This document shows positions 8,424 to 17,190 of a DNA stretch of 53,383 nucleotides, one piece after another. Below the pieces are notes generated by a model that saw nothing but the letters and a program-made list of their open reading frames with translations, was not told where the DNA came from and did no database searches. The stretch is taken from positions 1 through 53,383 of the forward strand of contig SLNP01000045.1 in the NCBI GenBank assembly GCA_007132995.1, written 5' to 3'. Source of the stretch: Bacteroidales bacterium. GTDB lineage: Bacteria; Bacteroidota; Bacteroidia; Bacteroidales; VadinHA17. How positions within the stretch are numbered: position 1 is the first letter of the stretch; each line of letters starts with the position of its first letter. Made by a program: the position numbers and the translations under genes.

Positions 8424-9319
8424 TGAGCATGTGGCAAGAGATAAAATATTCCTACAGGCGGGGCACCATGCTTGTCAGGCTTCTCTACATTAACGGAGGG
8501 GTATTCCTTGCTGTTAAGATCGCGGAGATGATAGATGTATTCCTTGCCAGGCCGCTGCTTGCGGCAGCTGCCATAGGTTATCTTGCCATCCCTGCAGAGC
8601 TACCCTCTCTTGCAACGCGCTTCTGGACACCTGTCACCTACATGTTTCTGCATCAGGGGTTCATACATCTTATCTTTAATCTCTTATGGCTATACTGGTT
8701 TGGACGGATATTCCTTCAATATCTCGACCAGCGAAAACTTGTGGCTCTCTATATCATGGGAGGGCTGTCGGGAGCACTCTTCTTTGTCGCCATATACAAT
8801 ATTTTTCCGGCATTTGCCGATCTGGTTCCACATTCACTGGCCCTCGGGGCTTCGGCCTCTGTAATGGCCATAGTGGTAGGCATATCTGCGTGGGTTCCGA
8901 ACCACGAGCTGCACCTTCTGCTGGCCGGGAGAATCAGAATAAAGTATATAGCCCTCTTCATATTCCTTATTACATCGATAATCGATTTCTCCGATAACAC
9001 CGGGGGTAAGATTGCCCATATAGGGGGTGCTGCAATTGGTCTTCTTTATGTCAGATGGCTCCGAACAGGCTTTGATGCCGGAAGCTGGATAAACTCTATT
9101 ATTGACACTCTGGTAAACCTCTTCAGACCGGGGAAAAGATTAAGGGTGAAGCATAAAAGCACCAGGCCCCCATCAGACGACTATGAGTATAACCGCATGA
9201 AAGCCGAGCAGCAGGCAGAGATAGACAGGATTCTTGAAAAGATATCAAAGGGGGGCTACGAAAGCCTCACCTCGGAAGAGAAGCGTAAACTCTTCACAGA
9301 GAGCCAGAAAAACAGTTAG
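8423..9319 (+). CDS. Rhomboid family intramembrane serine protease (second of two)
   Basis: 298 residues. It has HQGFIHLIFNLLW, a nucleophile motif LGASASVM (Ser 144) and the catalytic His in KIAHIGGAAIG (His 199), so the Ser/His dyad is present although the motif is GASAS rather than GxSG. After the membrane core there is a soluble basic C-terminal tail of about 80 residues (KRLRVKHKSTRPPSDDYEYN...) not found in the first rhomboid; the segment EKISKGGYESLTSEEKR occurs in many Bacteroidota rhomboids. Overlapping start and stop with the upstream paralogue indicate coexpression, perhaps with divided substrate ranges. Confidence 0.9.
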   Translation: MSMWQEIKYSYRRGTMLVRLLYINGGVFLAVKIAEMIDVFLARPLLAAAAIGYLAIPAELPSLATRFWTPVTYMFLHQGFIHLIFNLLWLYWFGRIFLQYLDQRKLVALYIMGGLSGALFFVAIYNIFPAFADLVPHSLALGASASVMAIVVGISAWVPNHELHLLLAGRIRIKYIALFIFLITSIIDFSDNTGGKIAHIGGAAIGLLYVRWLRTGFDAGSWINSIIDTLVNLFRPGKRLRVKHKSTRPPSDDYEYNRMKAEQQAEIDRILEKISKGGYESLTSEEKRKLFTESQKNS

Positions 9320-9323
9320 CTAT

Positions 9324-10406
9324 ATGAGGAGACTACTCAGGCGTATTCTGATAATGGCGAATATTGCGGTTGCACTCTCTCTGGCACTATCGTATCTCTC
9401 TGTACACATAGCCCCCGACACAATCACCCTTCCGGCCTTCTTCGGGCTTCTCTACCCCTACCTTCTGCTGCTCAACATAATAATGGTTATTGTATGGGCG
9501 GTAAATCTGAGCGGTTACAGTGCCATTTCGCTTGCTGTAATCATTGCCGGCTTAACCCATCATGGTAACTATATACAGCTCTTTGACTCTTCCAACCCTG
9601 AATCTGGCAGCCAGCTAACCATAATCACCTATAATGTCGAGCTCTTTAACCATTACGAAGGTGCCGGAACCAACACCACCGAGCACTATATCAGCTCAAT
9701 AATAGAAGAGGAGATGCCCGACATCATCTCTTTTCAGGAGTACTACGTAGTGGGTCCGGAGAGTGATACTGAGGCCCTCATCAAAGAGGCGATGGGAGGT
9801 AATGCATCGAGTCATATAAAACTTCTGGGCAAGGGACGGGAGAGGTATTACGGTATAGCGACATTTTCTACCCACCCCATAATCAACAGAGGAGAGATAA
9901 TACATCCCAACTCTGCCAGCCTCACCATTTACAGTGACATAGTTATTGCAGATGATACCATAAGGGTGTTTAACAACCACCTTCAGTCATTTATGCTCAA
10001 CCCTATAGAGCACACATTTATTGAGGAGCTTTCAGCGCGGGGCGAAGATGCTATCAGCGAGGTAAGGGGTGTACTTGGTGCCCTTGGAAGCGAGTACAGG
10101 AAGAGGGCCCTTCAGGCCCGTGTGGTAAGAGCCTTTATAGACCAGTCGCCCTACCCTGTTATCGTGTTGGGAGACTTCAATGACACACCTGTGTCATACG
10201 CCTACCGCACAATACGGGGATCGCTGAAAGACAGTTTCGTCTCTGCCGGCTATGGCGCAGGTTTCACCTACAGGGGGCCATACCCCTCAAACCGCATAGA
10301 CTACATTCTTCATGACAAGAGGTTCAGGACCCTCAACTCATCTGTTATCAGGCGGGGCATCTCCGATCACTACCCGCTGAAAACCTCGCTCTCTTTGTCA
10401 GATTGA
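9324..10406 (+). CDS. Membrane-anchored endonuclease/exonuclease/phosphatase (EEP) family protein
   Basis: 360 residues from ATG 9324, 4 bp after the rhomboid stop; a longer frame starting inside the rhomboid gene is not preferred. Three hydrophobic segments lie in the first 85 residues. The EEP domain follows with TYNVELFN, the Glu motif ISFQEYY, GDFNDTP near 284 and the terminal SDHYPL. The family holds Mg-dependent phosphodiesterases acting on nucleic acids or phospholipids; with the catalytic domain on a membrane anchor the substrate cannot be told. It ends the run that begins at 5441. Confidence 0.88.
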   Translation: MRRLLRRILIMANIAVALSLALSYLSVHIAPDTITLPAFFGLLYPYLLLLNIIMVIVWAVNLSGYSAISLAVIIAGLTHHGNYIQLFDSSNPESGSQLTIITYNVELFNHYEGAGTNTTEHYISSIIEEEMPDIISFQEYYVVGPESDTEALIKEAMGGNASSHIKLLGKGRERYYGIATFSTHPIINRGEIIHPNSASLTIYSDIVIADDTIRVFNNHLQSFMLNPIEHTFIEELSARGEDAISEVRGVLGALGSEYRKRALQARVVRAFIDQSPYPVIVLGDFNDTPVSYAYRTIRGSLKDSFVSAGYGAGFTYRGPYPSNRIDYILHDKRFRTLNSSVIRRGISDHYPLKTSLSLSD

Positions 10407-10467
10407 AACCCGGGTCAACGACAGCATAGGCCGGACTCACTCCAACAGGCTCTGAGAGAGGCCCTCT

Positions 10468-10499
10468 CTGCCCGACTAAAGACCGGAGTACCCGGGCAG
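10468..10499. terminator. Hairpin between convergent genes, possible terminator
   Basis: CTGCCCG (10468-10474) pairs with CGGGCAG (10493-10499) around an 18-base loop, in the 119-bp gap between the 3' ends of the EEP gene and the dehydratase gene. There is no clear T-run on either side, so Rho-independent termination is doubtful. Confidence 0.3.
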
Positions 10500-10525
10500 C
10501 TTGCAAAGGCAGAGGCATATAAGGG

Positions 10526-11470
10526 TCAGAATGGCAAACTTTTCAGATCAACATTACCTCCGGTTATTATTACACCGGTTCGCTTTCCGCTGAAGAGAGA
10601 TGGGTGTTCCCTTACCGCTGCTATCGCAGTGGCAGATGAGGCCTCTATCACAATCTTCATACGCTCCCATACAAGCAACATAGAGTCCTTTATCATCTCT
10701 TCCGACACAGTTACAATATCATCGGCACCACCCTTTATTATCGAGAATGTTCTTTCACTAAGCGAGGTTCTCAGCCCGTCAGCTATGGTATCGGGATTTA
10801 CCGATGGTATAAGATCGTCCAGAAGGAATGATCGGCGGGCATCGTCGGCACCCGCCGGCTCGGCACCTATTACAGTTATACCCGGCTTAAGCCCCCTGAC
10901 TGCGGTAATGGTTCCACTCAGCAGACCGCCTCCCCCCACCGGGGCAACTAATATATCGAGGTTATCGACATCTTCCATAAGCTCGATTGCGGCAGTACCC
11001 TGGCCTGCTATTACAAAAAAGTTGTCGTAGGCATGCACAAGTGTGCCACCGGTAGTGGCAACCAGTTCTGCGGCGGTCTCCTCTCGCGATGCCAGGGTGG
11101 GCTCACAAAAGGTAATTTCAGCCCCGTAATCCTCAACTGCCCTTCTCTTTATGGCAGGTGCATTATGCGGCATCACTATCATGGCCCTGACACCCCTGCT
11201 TACAGCCGCACGGGAGAGTGCTCCGGCATGGTTGCCCGATGAGTGGGTAATGACCCCCCTTTGCCGGGCCTCCTCACCCAGTGTAAGAATAGCATTTGTG
11301 GCACCACGATACTTGAAGGCACCGCTCTTTTGAAAGTTCTCACATTTAAGAAAGAGTTTGCAGCCTGCTATCTTGTCAACAAGCGTTGAGGTAAGCACGG
11401 GCGTGCGATGAATATAGGGTGCTACTCTTTGCCGCGCGCTAATCACATCGGCCAATACAGGAATATCCAT
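10526..11470 (-). CDS. PLP-dependent threonine/serine dehydratase or serine racemase (fold type II)
   Basis: 314 residues from ATG 11470; a GTG at 11491 would add seven residues. The PLP lysine is in SGAFKYRGA near residue 51, the phosphate-binding SSGNHAGAL near 76-84, and the glycine-rich VGGGGLLSG near 180. There is no C-terminal ACT regulatory domain, so this is not a classic biosynthetic IlvA with feedback control. It fits catabolic threonine/serine ammonia-lyases or serine racemase, which sequence alone does not separate. It is a single gene; the heptamer repeat region lies upstream. Confidence 0.87.
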   Translation of the reverse strand: MDIPVLADVISARQRVAPYIHRTPVLTSTLVDKIAGCKLFLKCENFQKSGAFKYRGATNAILTLGEEARQRGVITHSSGNHAGALSRAAVSRGVRAMIVMPHNAPAIKRRAVEDYGAEITFCEPTLASREETAAELVATTGGTLVHAYDNFFVIAGQGTAAIELMEDVDNLDILVAPVGGGGLLSGTITAVRGLKPGITVIGAEPAGADDARRSFLLDDLIPSVNPDTIADGLRTSLSERTFSIIKGGADDIVTVSEEMIKDSMLLVWERMKIVIEASSATAIAAVREHPSLFSGKRTGVIITGGNVDLKSLPF

Positions 11471-11491
11471 ATCTGTAAATGGGCACCGCAC

Positions 11492-11614
11492 AGTAAAAGC
11501 AGGCGCCGGTATTAATAGTTAAGTTCAAACGATATTTTAAAGGGCAATTATGCATGGTGTCACACTTTTGTCAATCATAAGGGGGTCTGAGCTCTCGGGT
11601 ACTATCTTTTTTTT
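11492..11614. other. Upstream region of the dehydratase gene, no recognised gene
   Basis: AT-rich spacer at the 5' side of the dehydratase. On the minus strand TATCGTTTG is close to the TAnnTTTG element but has one extra base. No further signal was recognised. The heptamer tract begins at 11615. Confidence 0.4.
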
Positions 11615-11642
11615 CAGCTATCAGCTATCAGCTATCAGTTGC
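11615..11642. repeat. Heptamer tandem repeat (CAGCTAT), about 3.5 copies
   Basis: CAGCTAT occurs at 11615, 11622 and 11629, followed by the partial copy CAGTTGC. The reverse complement of the same heptamer is found at 44781-44808. It is the first element of a longer repeat-rich intergenic region ending near 12150. Confidence 0.85.
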
Positions 11643-11695
11643 AAACCCAATCACCAATACGAAGCGACAGGGTGAGCTGGCGACCTGGTGAAAAA

Positions 11696-11709
11696 CAGTA
11701 TTCAGTATT
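11696..11709. repeat. Heptamer tandem repeat (CAGTATT), two copies plus one isolated copy
   Basis: CAGTATT at 11696-11702 and 11703-11709; a further CAGTATT follows near 11754. Between them is a GC-rich stretch with several short inverted segments (for example GTCCGGCTTCGCCGG). Confidence 0.7.
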
Positions 11710-11862
11710 GCTCCCGCTGGTCGCGAGCTCGTCCGGCTTCGCCGGTCTCGGTTCAGTATTCGGTGGCCTAGTGTTCTGTTAGTCTGCCCAATAAGCCGAT
11801 TGCAAGTTGAATGTCAAATATCGCCATTCAGCAGACAGCCAAATACCTTTACCGATCACCGG

Positions 11863-12150
11863 CCTGCGAGCGTTAGCGAGCACTTCTCTCCGCATTACGC
11901 TGCGAGCTGCGTCAGCAGCGAGCCCATGCTCCATGCCCCATGCTCTATGCCCTATGCTCTATGCCCTATGCCTGCGAGCGCAGCAAGCACTTCTCTCCGC
12001 ATTACGCATTACGCATTACGCTGCGAGCTGCACCAGCAGCGGGCCCATGCCCCATGCTCTATGCTCTATGCGTGCGAGCGTTAGCGAGCAGATCTCTCCG
12101 CATTACGCATTACGCTTCACGCTGCGAGCGCCAGCGAGCATCAGCGAGCA
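11863..12150. repeat. Three-unit higher-order repeat of about 100 bp built from heptamers
   Basis: Units start at 11863, 11972 and 12072, each with the block TGCGAGCG. A unit reads: TGCGAGC with a GAGCA/AAGCA arm, then CTCTCCGC, then ATTACGC (one, three and two copies), then TGCGAGC again. Units 1 and 2 add a small hairpin (GCTGC-GTCA-GCAGC, GCTGC-ACCA-GCAGC) and a ladder of CATGCYC/TATGCYC heptamers: seven at 11925-11973, four at 12046-12073. Unit 3 ends in a CAGCGAGCA doublet. The hairpin stem is conserved while its loop differs. The stretch lies between the 3' end of hppA and the upstream region of the dehydratase. Frames open across it are repeat artefacts. Function unknown. Confidence 0.85.
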
Positions 12151-12182
12151 CCTTATCATTTTACTGGCAATATTACCAATAA

Positions 12183-14450
12183 TCAGAATATACTGTATAT
12201 GACAGTGACACCAGACATAACAACCGACACCATTGTCATAAGCTTTATAAGAATATTGAGAGATGGCCCTGATGTGTCCTTAAAGGGATCACCGACAGTA
12301 TCGCCTACCACTGCGGCCCTGTGGGCCTCTGAGCCCTTGCCTCCGTAGTTCCCCTTCTCAATAAACTTTTTTGCATTATCCCACGCTCCACCGGCATTAT
12401 TGAGCATTACCGCAAGCGAGAATCCGGTAACAAGACCACCCATCAGCAATCCGATCACCCCTGCTACTCCAAACAGCAGGCCTACGAATATCGGAACCCC
12501 GATAGCGAGCATCGACGGCAGCATCATCTCTCTCTGTGCCCCTTTGGTAGAGATATCGACACATCTGGCATAATCGGGTGTCGATTTACCCTCGAGTATG
12601 CCGGGTATCTCCTTAAACTGTCGCCTCACCTCCGAGACCATAAGTCCGGCCGCCCTTCCCACAGCCTTCATGGTCATTGCACAGAAGACAAAGGCCATCA
12701 TGGCACCAAGGAAAAGACCTGTAAGCAGGAAGGGGTTAAAGACATTCAGCTGATAGAAATCGACAAAGTGCTCTATTCTGGCGTCACTAAGGCTTTCGGC
12801 TCCTGTGGCCTCAAGAAAGCGTTGGCCCAGTTGCGGGGTTTTGCTGAGCCAGAGCCGTACCTCCTCCAGATAGGCGACCAGCAGTGCCATGGCAGTAAGA
12901 GCAGCAGAGCCGATGGCAAACCCCTTACCTGTTGCGGCTGTTGTATTGCCAAGCATATCGAGTGCATCTGTTCTCTCTCTCACCTCCCTGGGAAGACCAG
13001 ACATCTCTGCATTACCACCTGCATTATCGGCAATAGGTCCAAAAGCATCTGTAGCCAGTGTAATACCAAGCGTCGAGAGCATTCCCACGGCGGCAAAGCC
13101 AATACCGTAAACCCCATGTGCAAAGTCTGTAAAGCCTCCGGCAAAGCCGTATGCGGCAATTATTCCCAGCACAATGGTTACAATAGGTATCCATGTCGAA
13201 TACATACCAACAGCGACACCGTCAATAATGGTTGTCGCAGGCCCCTGCTGAGCCTGCCTGGCAATACCCCGGGTAGGGCTGTATCCGTCAGATGTAAAAT
13301 ACTCGGTGCCCTGCCCGATCACAATTCCTGCCAGCAGCCCGGCTATAACAGAGCCGAAGATGCCCCACTCTATCCAGCCCATGCCAGCAAGGAGTGCGAC
13401 TCCAAGCAGCACCAGCAGTGAGCTGCCGCCGGTTCCCAGCAGCAGTGCATGAAGCAGCCCTCTGGCTGAGGCAGACTCTTTGGTTCTAACCATATATACC
13501 CCCAGAATAGATGCGATTATTCCTATTCCACCCACTATCATGGGGGCGAGTATCGCCCTCTCTGAAAAGATGCCATCATTCATCGATATGGCGGCTCCGA
13601 GTGCTGCGGTTGCGAGTATAGATCCGCAAAACGACTCATAGAGGTCGGCACCCATACCTGCCACATCACCTACATTGTCACCAACATTGTCGGCTATTGT
13701 GGCCGGATTGCGGGGATCATCTTCGGGTATTCCGGCCTCGACCTTGCCAACCAGATCGGCACCGACATCGGCCGCCTTGGTATATATACCCCCGCCCACA
13801 CGGGCAAAGAGAGCCTGGGTAGAGGCTCCCATACCGAAGGTGAGCATTGTGGTGGTTATGTGCACCATTTTGGCCTGCACCCACTGGTCATTTCCTGTGA
13901 AAGAGGCCGACCACCCGGCTCCCTCTGCCGCAAGGCCCACATCTCTTGCAATACCCAGCCCCATGCCAAAAATATTGTTGTCATATATGGTGTTAAGAGC
14001 CCAGTACCACGCCGCTATGTCGAAAAGCCCGAACCCCACAACCACCAGGCCCATCACAGCTCCGCTGCGGAAGGCCACCTTCAGGCCACGGTTCAGTGAT
14101 TCGCTTGCACCCTGTGCCGTACGCGATGAGGCACGCGTCGCGGTCATCATACCAAGAAAACCGCAGAGCCCTGAGAAAAAACCTCCTGTCAGAAAGGCCA
14201 GTGGCACAAATGGGTTGAGCGCCCCTATTGCGGCAAGGAAGGTGAAGAATAGCAGCAGCAAAAGAAAGACCAGGCTGACCAGCCTGTACTGACGGCGCAG
14301 GTAAGCTTTGGCCCCGTCACGCACATAGCGTGCTATCTCTCTCATCCTCTCGTTGCCCTCAGAACTGGTCATCATCTTTTTGTAGAAGATCCAGGCAAAA
14401 AAGAGCGCCGACAGACTGGCGATCGGAATAAACCAAAAAATTGGTGTCAT
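12183..14450 (-). CDS. hppA: Membrane-bound ion-translocating pyrophosphatase
   Basis: 755 residues and about 16 hydrophobic segments. The PPi-binding loop reads [18 protein letters not shown] and is followed by [19 protein letters not shown]. The C-terminal loop reads [19 protein letters not shown]. These are diagnostic of membrane pyrophosphatases, which couple PPi hydrolysis to pumping of H+ and/or Na+. The motif [10 protein letters not shown] near residue 500 carries Ala where K+-independent enzymes have Lys, so it belongs to the K+-dependent group. The ion pumped cannot be read off reliably. The gene stands alone, with a possible -7 element 190 bp upstream and the repeat tract just after its stop. 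Confidence 0.97.
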   Translation of the reverse strand: MTPIFWFIPIASLSALFFAWIFYKKMMTSSEGNERMREIARYVRDGAKAYLRRQYRLVSLVFLLLLLFFTFLAAIGALNPFVPLAFLTGGFFSGLCGFLGMMTATRASSRTAQGASESLNRGLKVAFRSGAVMGLVVVGFGLFDIAAWYWALNTIYDNNIFGMGLGIARDVGLAAEGAGWSASFTGNDQWVQAKMVHITTTMLTFGMGASTQALFARVGGGIYTKAADVGADLVGKVEAGIPEDDPRNPATIADNVGDNVGDVAGMGADLYESFCGSILATAALGAAISMNDGIFSERAILAPMIVGGIGIIASILGVYMVRTKESASARGLLHALLLGTGGSSLLVLLGVALLAGMGWIEWGIFGSVIAGLLAGIVIGQGTEYFTSDGYSPTRGIARQAQQGPATTIIDGVAVGMYSTWIPIVTIVLGIIAAYGFAGGFTDFAHGVYGIGFAAVGMLSTLGITLATDAFGPIADNAGGNAEMSGLPREVRERTDALDMLGNTTAATGKGFAIGSAALTAMALLVAYLEEVRLWLSKTPQLGQRFLEATGAESLSDARIEHFVDFYQLNVFNPFLLTGLFLGAMMAFVFCAMTMKAVGRAAGLMVSEVRRQFKEIPGILEGKSTPDYARCVDISTKGAQREMMLPSMLAIGVPIFVGLLFGVAGVIGLLMGGLVTGFSLAVMLNNAGGAWDNAKKFIEKGNYGGKGSEAHRAAVVGDTVGDPFKDTSGPSLNILIKLMTMVSVVMSGVTVIYSIF

Positions 14451-14802
14451 GTTGGTAAATGGTTTTTAGTTTAACTATAGATGACTAAACTATTATTCAT
14501 CTTACACAATTGGCAACTAACCTCTCACTAATAAAAATAAATTTGATAGTAAGACAGTTAAGGTCGGTGTCGGCGCCTCAGGTTTATTAACCCCGGCCTT
14601 CCCTTATACTGTTTCCTTCCACTGTCCGGTGGGGGCAAATATATCAAAATCGTTTCGCACAATGGCAAAAAAATCTTCCATTTTTATAAGAAAAGGGAGG
14701 GGTACTGCAATTATCAACAAGATTTATCATAAAAATCCGTTTATTTGTCGGTAATGCGATGCCTAAGGGGCTAAATCACCTGCAGAGTACAAAAAAAGTG
14801 AC
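14451..14802. other. Divergent intergenic region between hppA and dapD
   Basis: 352 bp, AT-rich, holding the 5' regions of two divergent genes. A minus-strand -7 match at 14636-14643 is listed separately. A plus-strand TAAATTTG at 14538-14545 fits the consensus but is 258 bp from dapD. No ORF or structured RNA was recognised. Confidence 0.5.
14636..14669 (-). promoter_or_regulatory. Possible hppA promoter (-33 TTTG, -7 TATATTTG)
   Basis: On the minus strand TTTG at 14669-14666 is followed after 22 bases by TATATTTG at 14643-14636. The spacing is slightly longer than the usual 19-20 and the leader to the hppA ATG would be about 180 bases. Confidence 0.35.
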
Positions 14803-15618
14803 ATGGAGTTAACAAAGAGAGCCATAGAGGAGGCCTGGAGTGAACCTTCACTTCTGGAGCGCAAAGAGACAAAAGAGCAGATATTAAAGGTTATAGATCT
14901 GCTAGAGAGGGGAGACTTACGCGTTGCGGAACCCGATGGCGACAGCTGGGTTGTTAACCAGTGGGTCAAGAAGGCAGTAATTCTCTATTTCCCGCTGCAG
15001 GGCATGGAGATATCGGAAGCAGGCCCCTTGCAGTTCCATGATAAAATACCCCTTAAGAAGGGTTACGACAAGCTTGGAGTAAGGGTGGTGCCCCACGCCG
15101 TTGCACGGTACGGATCATACATCTCAAAAGGGGTGATAGTAATGCCTTCATATATCAACATAGGTGCCTGGATAGGCAGCGGTACCATGGTCGACACATG
15201 GGCTACCGTTGGCTCTTGCGCCCAGATAGGCAGCAATGTGCATCTCTCGGGCGGAGTAGGTATAGGTGGGGTTCTTGAACCCGTGCAGGCATCTCCTGTA
15301 ATAGTCGAAGACAACGCTTTTATCGGCTCGCGATCGGTCTTGGTAGAGGGCGCCAGAGTCGGCAAAGAGGCTGTACTTGGTGCCAATGTGGTTATTACCG
15401 GAAGCACAAGAATTATCGATGTAACCCAAAACCCCCCGGTCACACATAAAGGCGTGGTTCCCCCGCGATCGGTAGTAATACCCGGAACCTTTCCCAAAGA
15501 GTTTAACGGAGGAACCTTCAATGTGCCCTGTGCATTGATAATCGGGGAACGGAAAGAGTCGACCGACAAGAAGACATCTCTTAATCAGGCGCTCAGAGAT
15601 TACGATGTAGCATTTTAA
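14803..15618 (+). CDS. dapD: 2,3,4,5-tetrahydropyridine-2,6-dicarboxylate N-succinyltransferase
   Basis: 271 residues, the usual DapD length. A helical N-terminal domain is followed by left-handed beta-helix hexapeptides (VIVMPSYINIGAWIG, GSNVHLSGGVGIGG, NAFIGSRSVLVEGARVG), and then by the DapD C-terminus. The block YFPLQGMEISEAGPLQFHDK near 65-85 is typical. DapD uses succinyl-CoA in the succinylase branch of lysine and meso-diaminopimelate synthesis in the cytoplasm, supplying peptidoglycan cross-links. The glycosyltransferase gene begins 9 bp after its stop, so they are probably cotranscribed. Confidence 0.96.
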   Translation: MELTKRAIEEAWSEPSLLERKETKEQILKVIDLLERGDLRVAEPDGDSWVVNQWVKKAVILYFPLQGMEISEAGPLQFHDKIPLKKGYDKLGVRVVPHAVARYGSYISKGVIVMPSYINIGAWIGSGTMVDTWATVGSCAQIGSNVHLSGGVGIGGVLEPVQASPVIVEDNAFIGSRSVLVEGARVGKEAVLGANVVITGSTRIIDVTQNPPVTHKGVVPPRSVVIPGTFPKEFNGGTFNVPCALIIGERKESTDKKTSLNQALRDYDVAF

Positions 15619-15627
15619 TCAGGGGCA

Positions 15628-16431
15628 ATGAGAGCTGTTTCGGCAACTATTATAACGCTTAATGAAGAGGTATATATTGGGAGATGCCTGAAGTCTCTTG
15701 AAGGCATTGCTGACGAGATAATTGTGGTTGACAGCTTCTCGACCGACAGAACAGCAGAGATATGCAGGTCGATGGGGGTCAGATTTTACCAGAGGGAGTT
15801 CCCCGGCTATCGCGATCAGAAAAATTATGCCTCTTCGCTGGCCACCCATGAATATATTCTTTCGGTCGATGCCGATGAAGAGCTTTCCGAAGAGCTCAGG
15901 CAATCGCTTATAGAGTTCAAGAATATGGAGGGCGAGGTTGCTGACGGCTACAGTGTAAACAGGCTGAATGCCTATCGCGGCCAGTGGATAAAGGGTTGCG
16001 GGTGGTATCCGGACAGGAAGGTGCGCCTCTACAACAGAAACAGGGGGCGCTGGGGCGGATACAATGTGCATGAGGTGGTAGTTATGGAGAGAGGTGCCAC
16101 CACCGCCAGGCTGCGGGGTGATCTGCTGCACAGGGTTTATGACAGTCTTGAGGAGTTTGCCGAAAAGGTGAACCTATACTCTACCCTTAGCTCAATGGAG
16201 TATCAGAAACATGGCAGGAAAGGGGGGCTGGCCAAGGCACTGTTTCACATGGTGTGGTGCTTTTTCAGAAGCTACATAGTAAGAGGAGGGTTTCTTGAGG
16301 GGCCGAACGGCTATATAATCTGCAAAATGTTGTCGTACGGAGTTTTCCTCAAATACATCAAGCTGCGGGATCTTAACAGGAGGTGCCGCAAAGAGGCAAT
16401 CGCGGAGCAGCAGGGTCGGCAGGCAGAGTAA
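15628..16431 (+). CDS. Family 2 glycosyltransferase, WaaE/KdtX-like
   Basis: 267 residues. The GT-A fold starts with SATIITLNEE, has DEIIVVDSFSTDRT near 35-45 and the metal-binding SVDADEEL near 83-90 (DAD as the DxD motif). The block GYRDQKNYA and the later YPDRKVRLYNR are characteristic of the WaaE/KdtX branch, which adds sugars to the lipopolysaccharide inner core. A membrane-associated C-terminal region with aromatic helices follows (residues 200-250). The acceptor is unknown. It follows dapD closely and precedes a structured spacer before tsaC. Confidence 0.9.
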   Translation: MRAVSATIITLNEEVYIGRCLKSLEGIADEIIVVDSFSTDRTAEICRSMGVRFYQREFPGYRDQKNYASSLATHEYILSVDADEELSEELRQSLIEFKNMEGEVADGYSVNRLNAYRGQWIKGCGWYPDRKVRLYNRNRGRWGGYNVHEVVVMERGATTARLRGDLLHRVYDSLEEFAEKVNLYSTLSSMEYQKHGRKGGLAKALFHMVWCFFRSYIVRGGFLEGPNGYIICKMLSYGVFLKYIKLRDLNRRCRKEAIAEQQGRQAE

Positions 16432-16458
16432 CCGAAGCCGCCGCCAAAGAAACAGTAG

Positions 16459-16511
16459 CGGGTCAGCAGGGTTGGCATGCAGACCCTTACCGTCTACTCC
16501 CTGCTGACCCG
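16459..16511. repeat. 13-bp perfect inverted repeat between glycosyltransferase and tsaC
   Basis: CGGGTCAGCAGGG (16459-16471) and CCCTGCTGACCCG (16499-16511) are exact inverse complements separated by 27 bases. The loop holds a second small stem (AGAC/GTCT) and the palindrome GCATGC. No T-run follows, so it is not a standard terminator. It lies 32-84 bp upstream of the tsaC start and may be a leader structure or a protein-binding site. Confidence 0.75.
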
Positions 16512-16542
16512 ACATCAAGGGCATCGGAAAAAGATTTGAATA

Positions 16543-17115
16543 GTGGAATACCTGAAAGATATAGAGAGAGCGCTGGCGGTTCTTGCAGAGGAGGGGGTCA
16601 TACTCTACCCAACAGATACCATATGGGGGCTTGGTTGTGATGCAGCCTCAGAGAAGGGCATCGCTTCAATCAGGAAGATAAAGAGGCGGCCGGCCGGCAG
16701 CAGTATGGTGGTGCTTGTCAGCAAGACAGATATGATGCGTGAGTACATCTCCGAACTGCCCGAAACCGCACTGGATCTTATAAACCGGTATAAGAAGCCT
16801 CTCACCCTTGTTCTCCCTGCCAGGAGAGGACTGCTCTCGCCCTCGCTTCTGTCACCGGACGGCTATCTCGGCATAAGGGTTACCAGCGATCCATTCTGCG
16901 TTACCCTGATAGAGAAGTTTGGAAGGCCGGTGGTATCTACCTCTGCAAATATAAGTGGCAATCCGCCGCCCGAACTCTTTGACGACATAGAGAAGTATAT
17001 TATTGAGAGTGCTGACTATACTGTTATGCACCGACGCGACGACAGAGAGCGTTCACTCCCCTCTGCCATTATAAGGATTGACCGGTCGGGAGATATCTCA
17101 ATACTTCGTCAATAG
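16543..17115 (+). CDS. tsaC: L-threonylcarbamoyladenylate synthase (TsaC/YwlC, Sua5 family)
   Basis: 190 residues from a GTG start. The YrdC-like fold shows PTDTIWGLGCDA near 22-33, the KRRP block near 47-50, and STSANISGNPPP near 134-145. It makes threonylcarbamoyl-AMP from Thr, bicarbonate and ATP for the universal t6A37 modification of ANN-decoding tRNAs, working with TsaB/D/E. Its length is that of the short TsaC form without the extra Sua5 domain. It ends convergently with rimM, 75 bp apart. Confidence 0.93.
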   Translation: MEYLKDIERALAVLAEEGVILYPTDTIWGLGCDAASEKGIASIRKIKRRPAGSSMVVLVSKTDMMREYISELPETALDLINRYKKPLTLVLPARRGLLSPSLLSPDGYLGIRVTSDPFCVTLIEKFGRPVVSTSANISGNPPPELFDDIEKYIIESADYTVMHRRDDRERSLPSAIIRIDRSGDISILRQ

Positions 17116-17190
17116 GGAGAGAGTATCCGATCAGGCTAAGTTCACCCGGGGGTATCTGGCCTCTGAAGGGCAAGAGCATCCGGGAGGGAG

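Noticed and set aside
11863..12150. CRISPR array or integron attC sites
   Set aside because: Repeat units are about 100 bp with internal heptamer ladders and no unique spacers; no cas genes, no integrase and no attC core pairs were seen.
11800..12202. Three overlapping plus-strand frames of 80-131 codons
   Set aside because: They are open only because 7-bp repeats shift through all frames without stops; the peptides are repeat translations.
14538..14545. TAAATTTG as the dapD promoter
   Set aside because: It matches the -7 consensus but lies 258 bp before the start codon with no -33 element; such matches occur by chance in AT-rich spacers.
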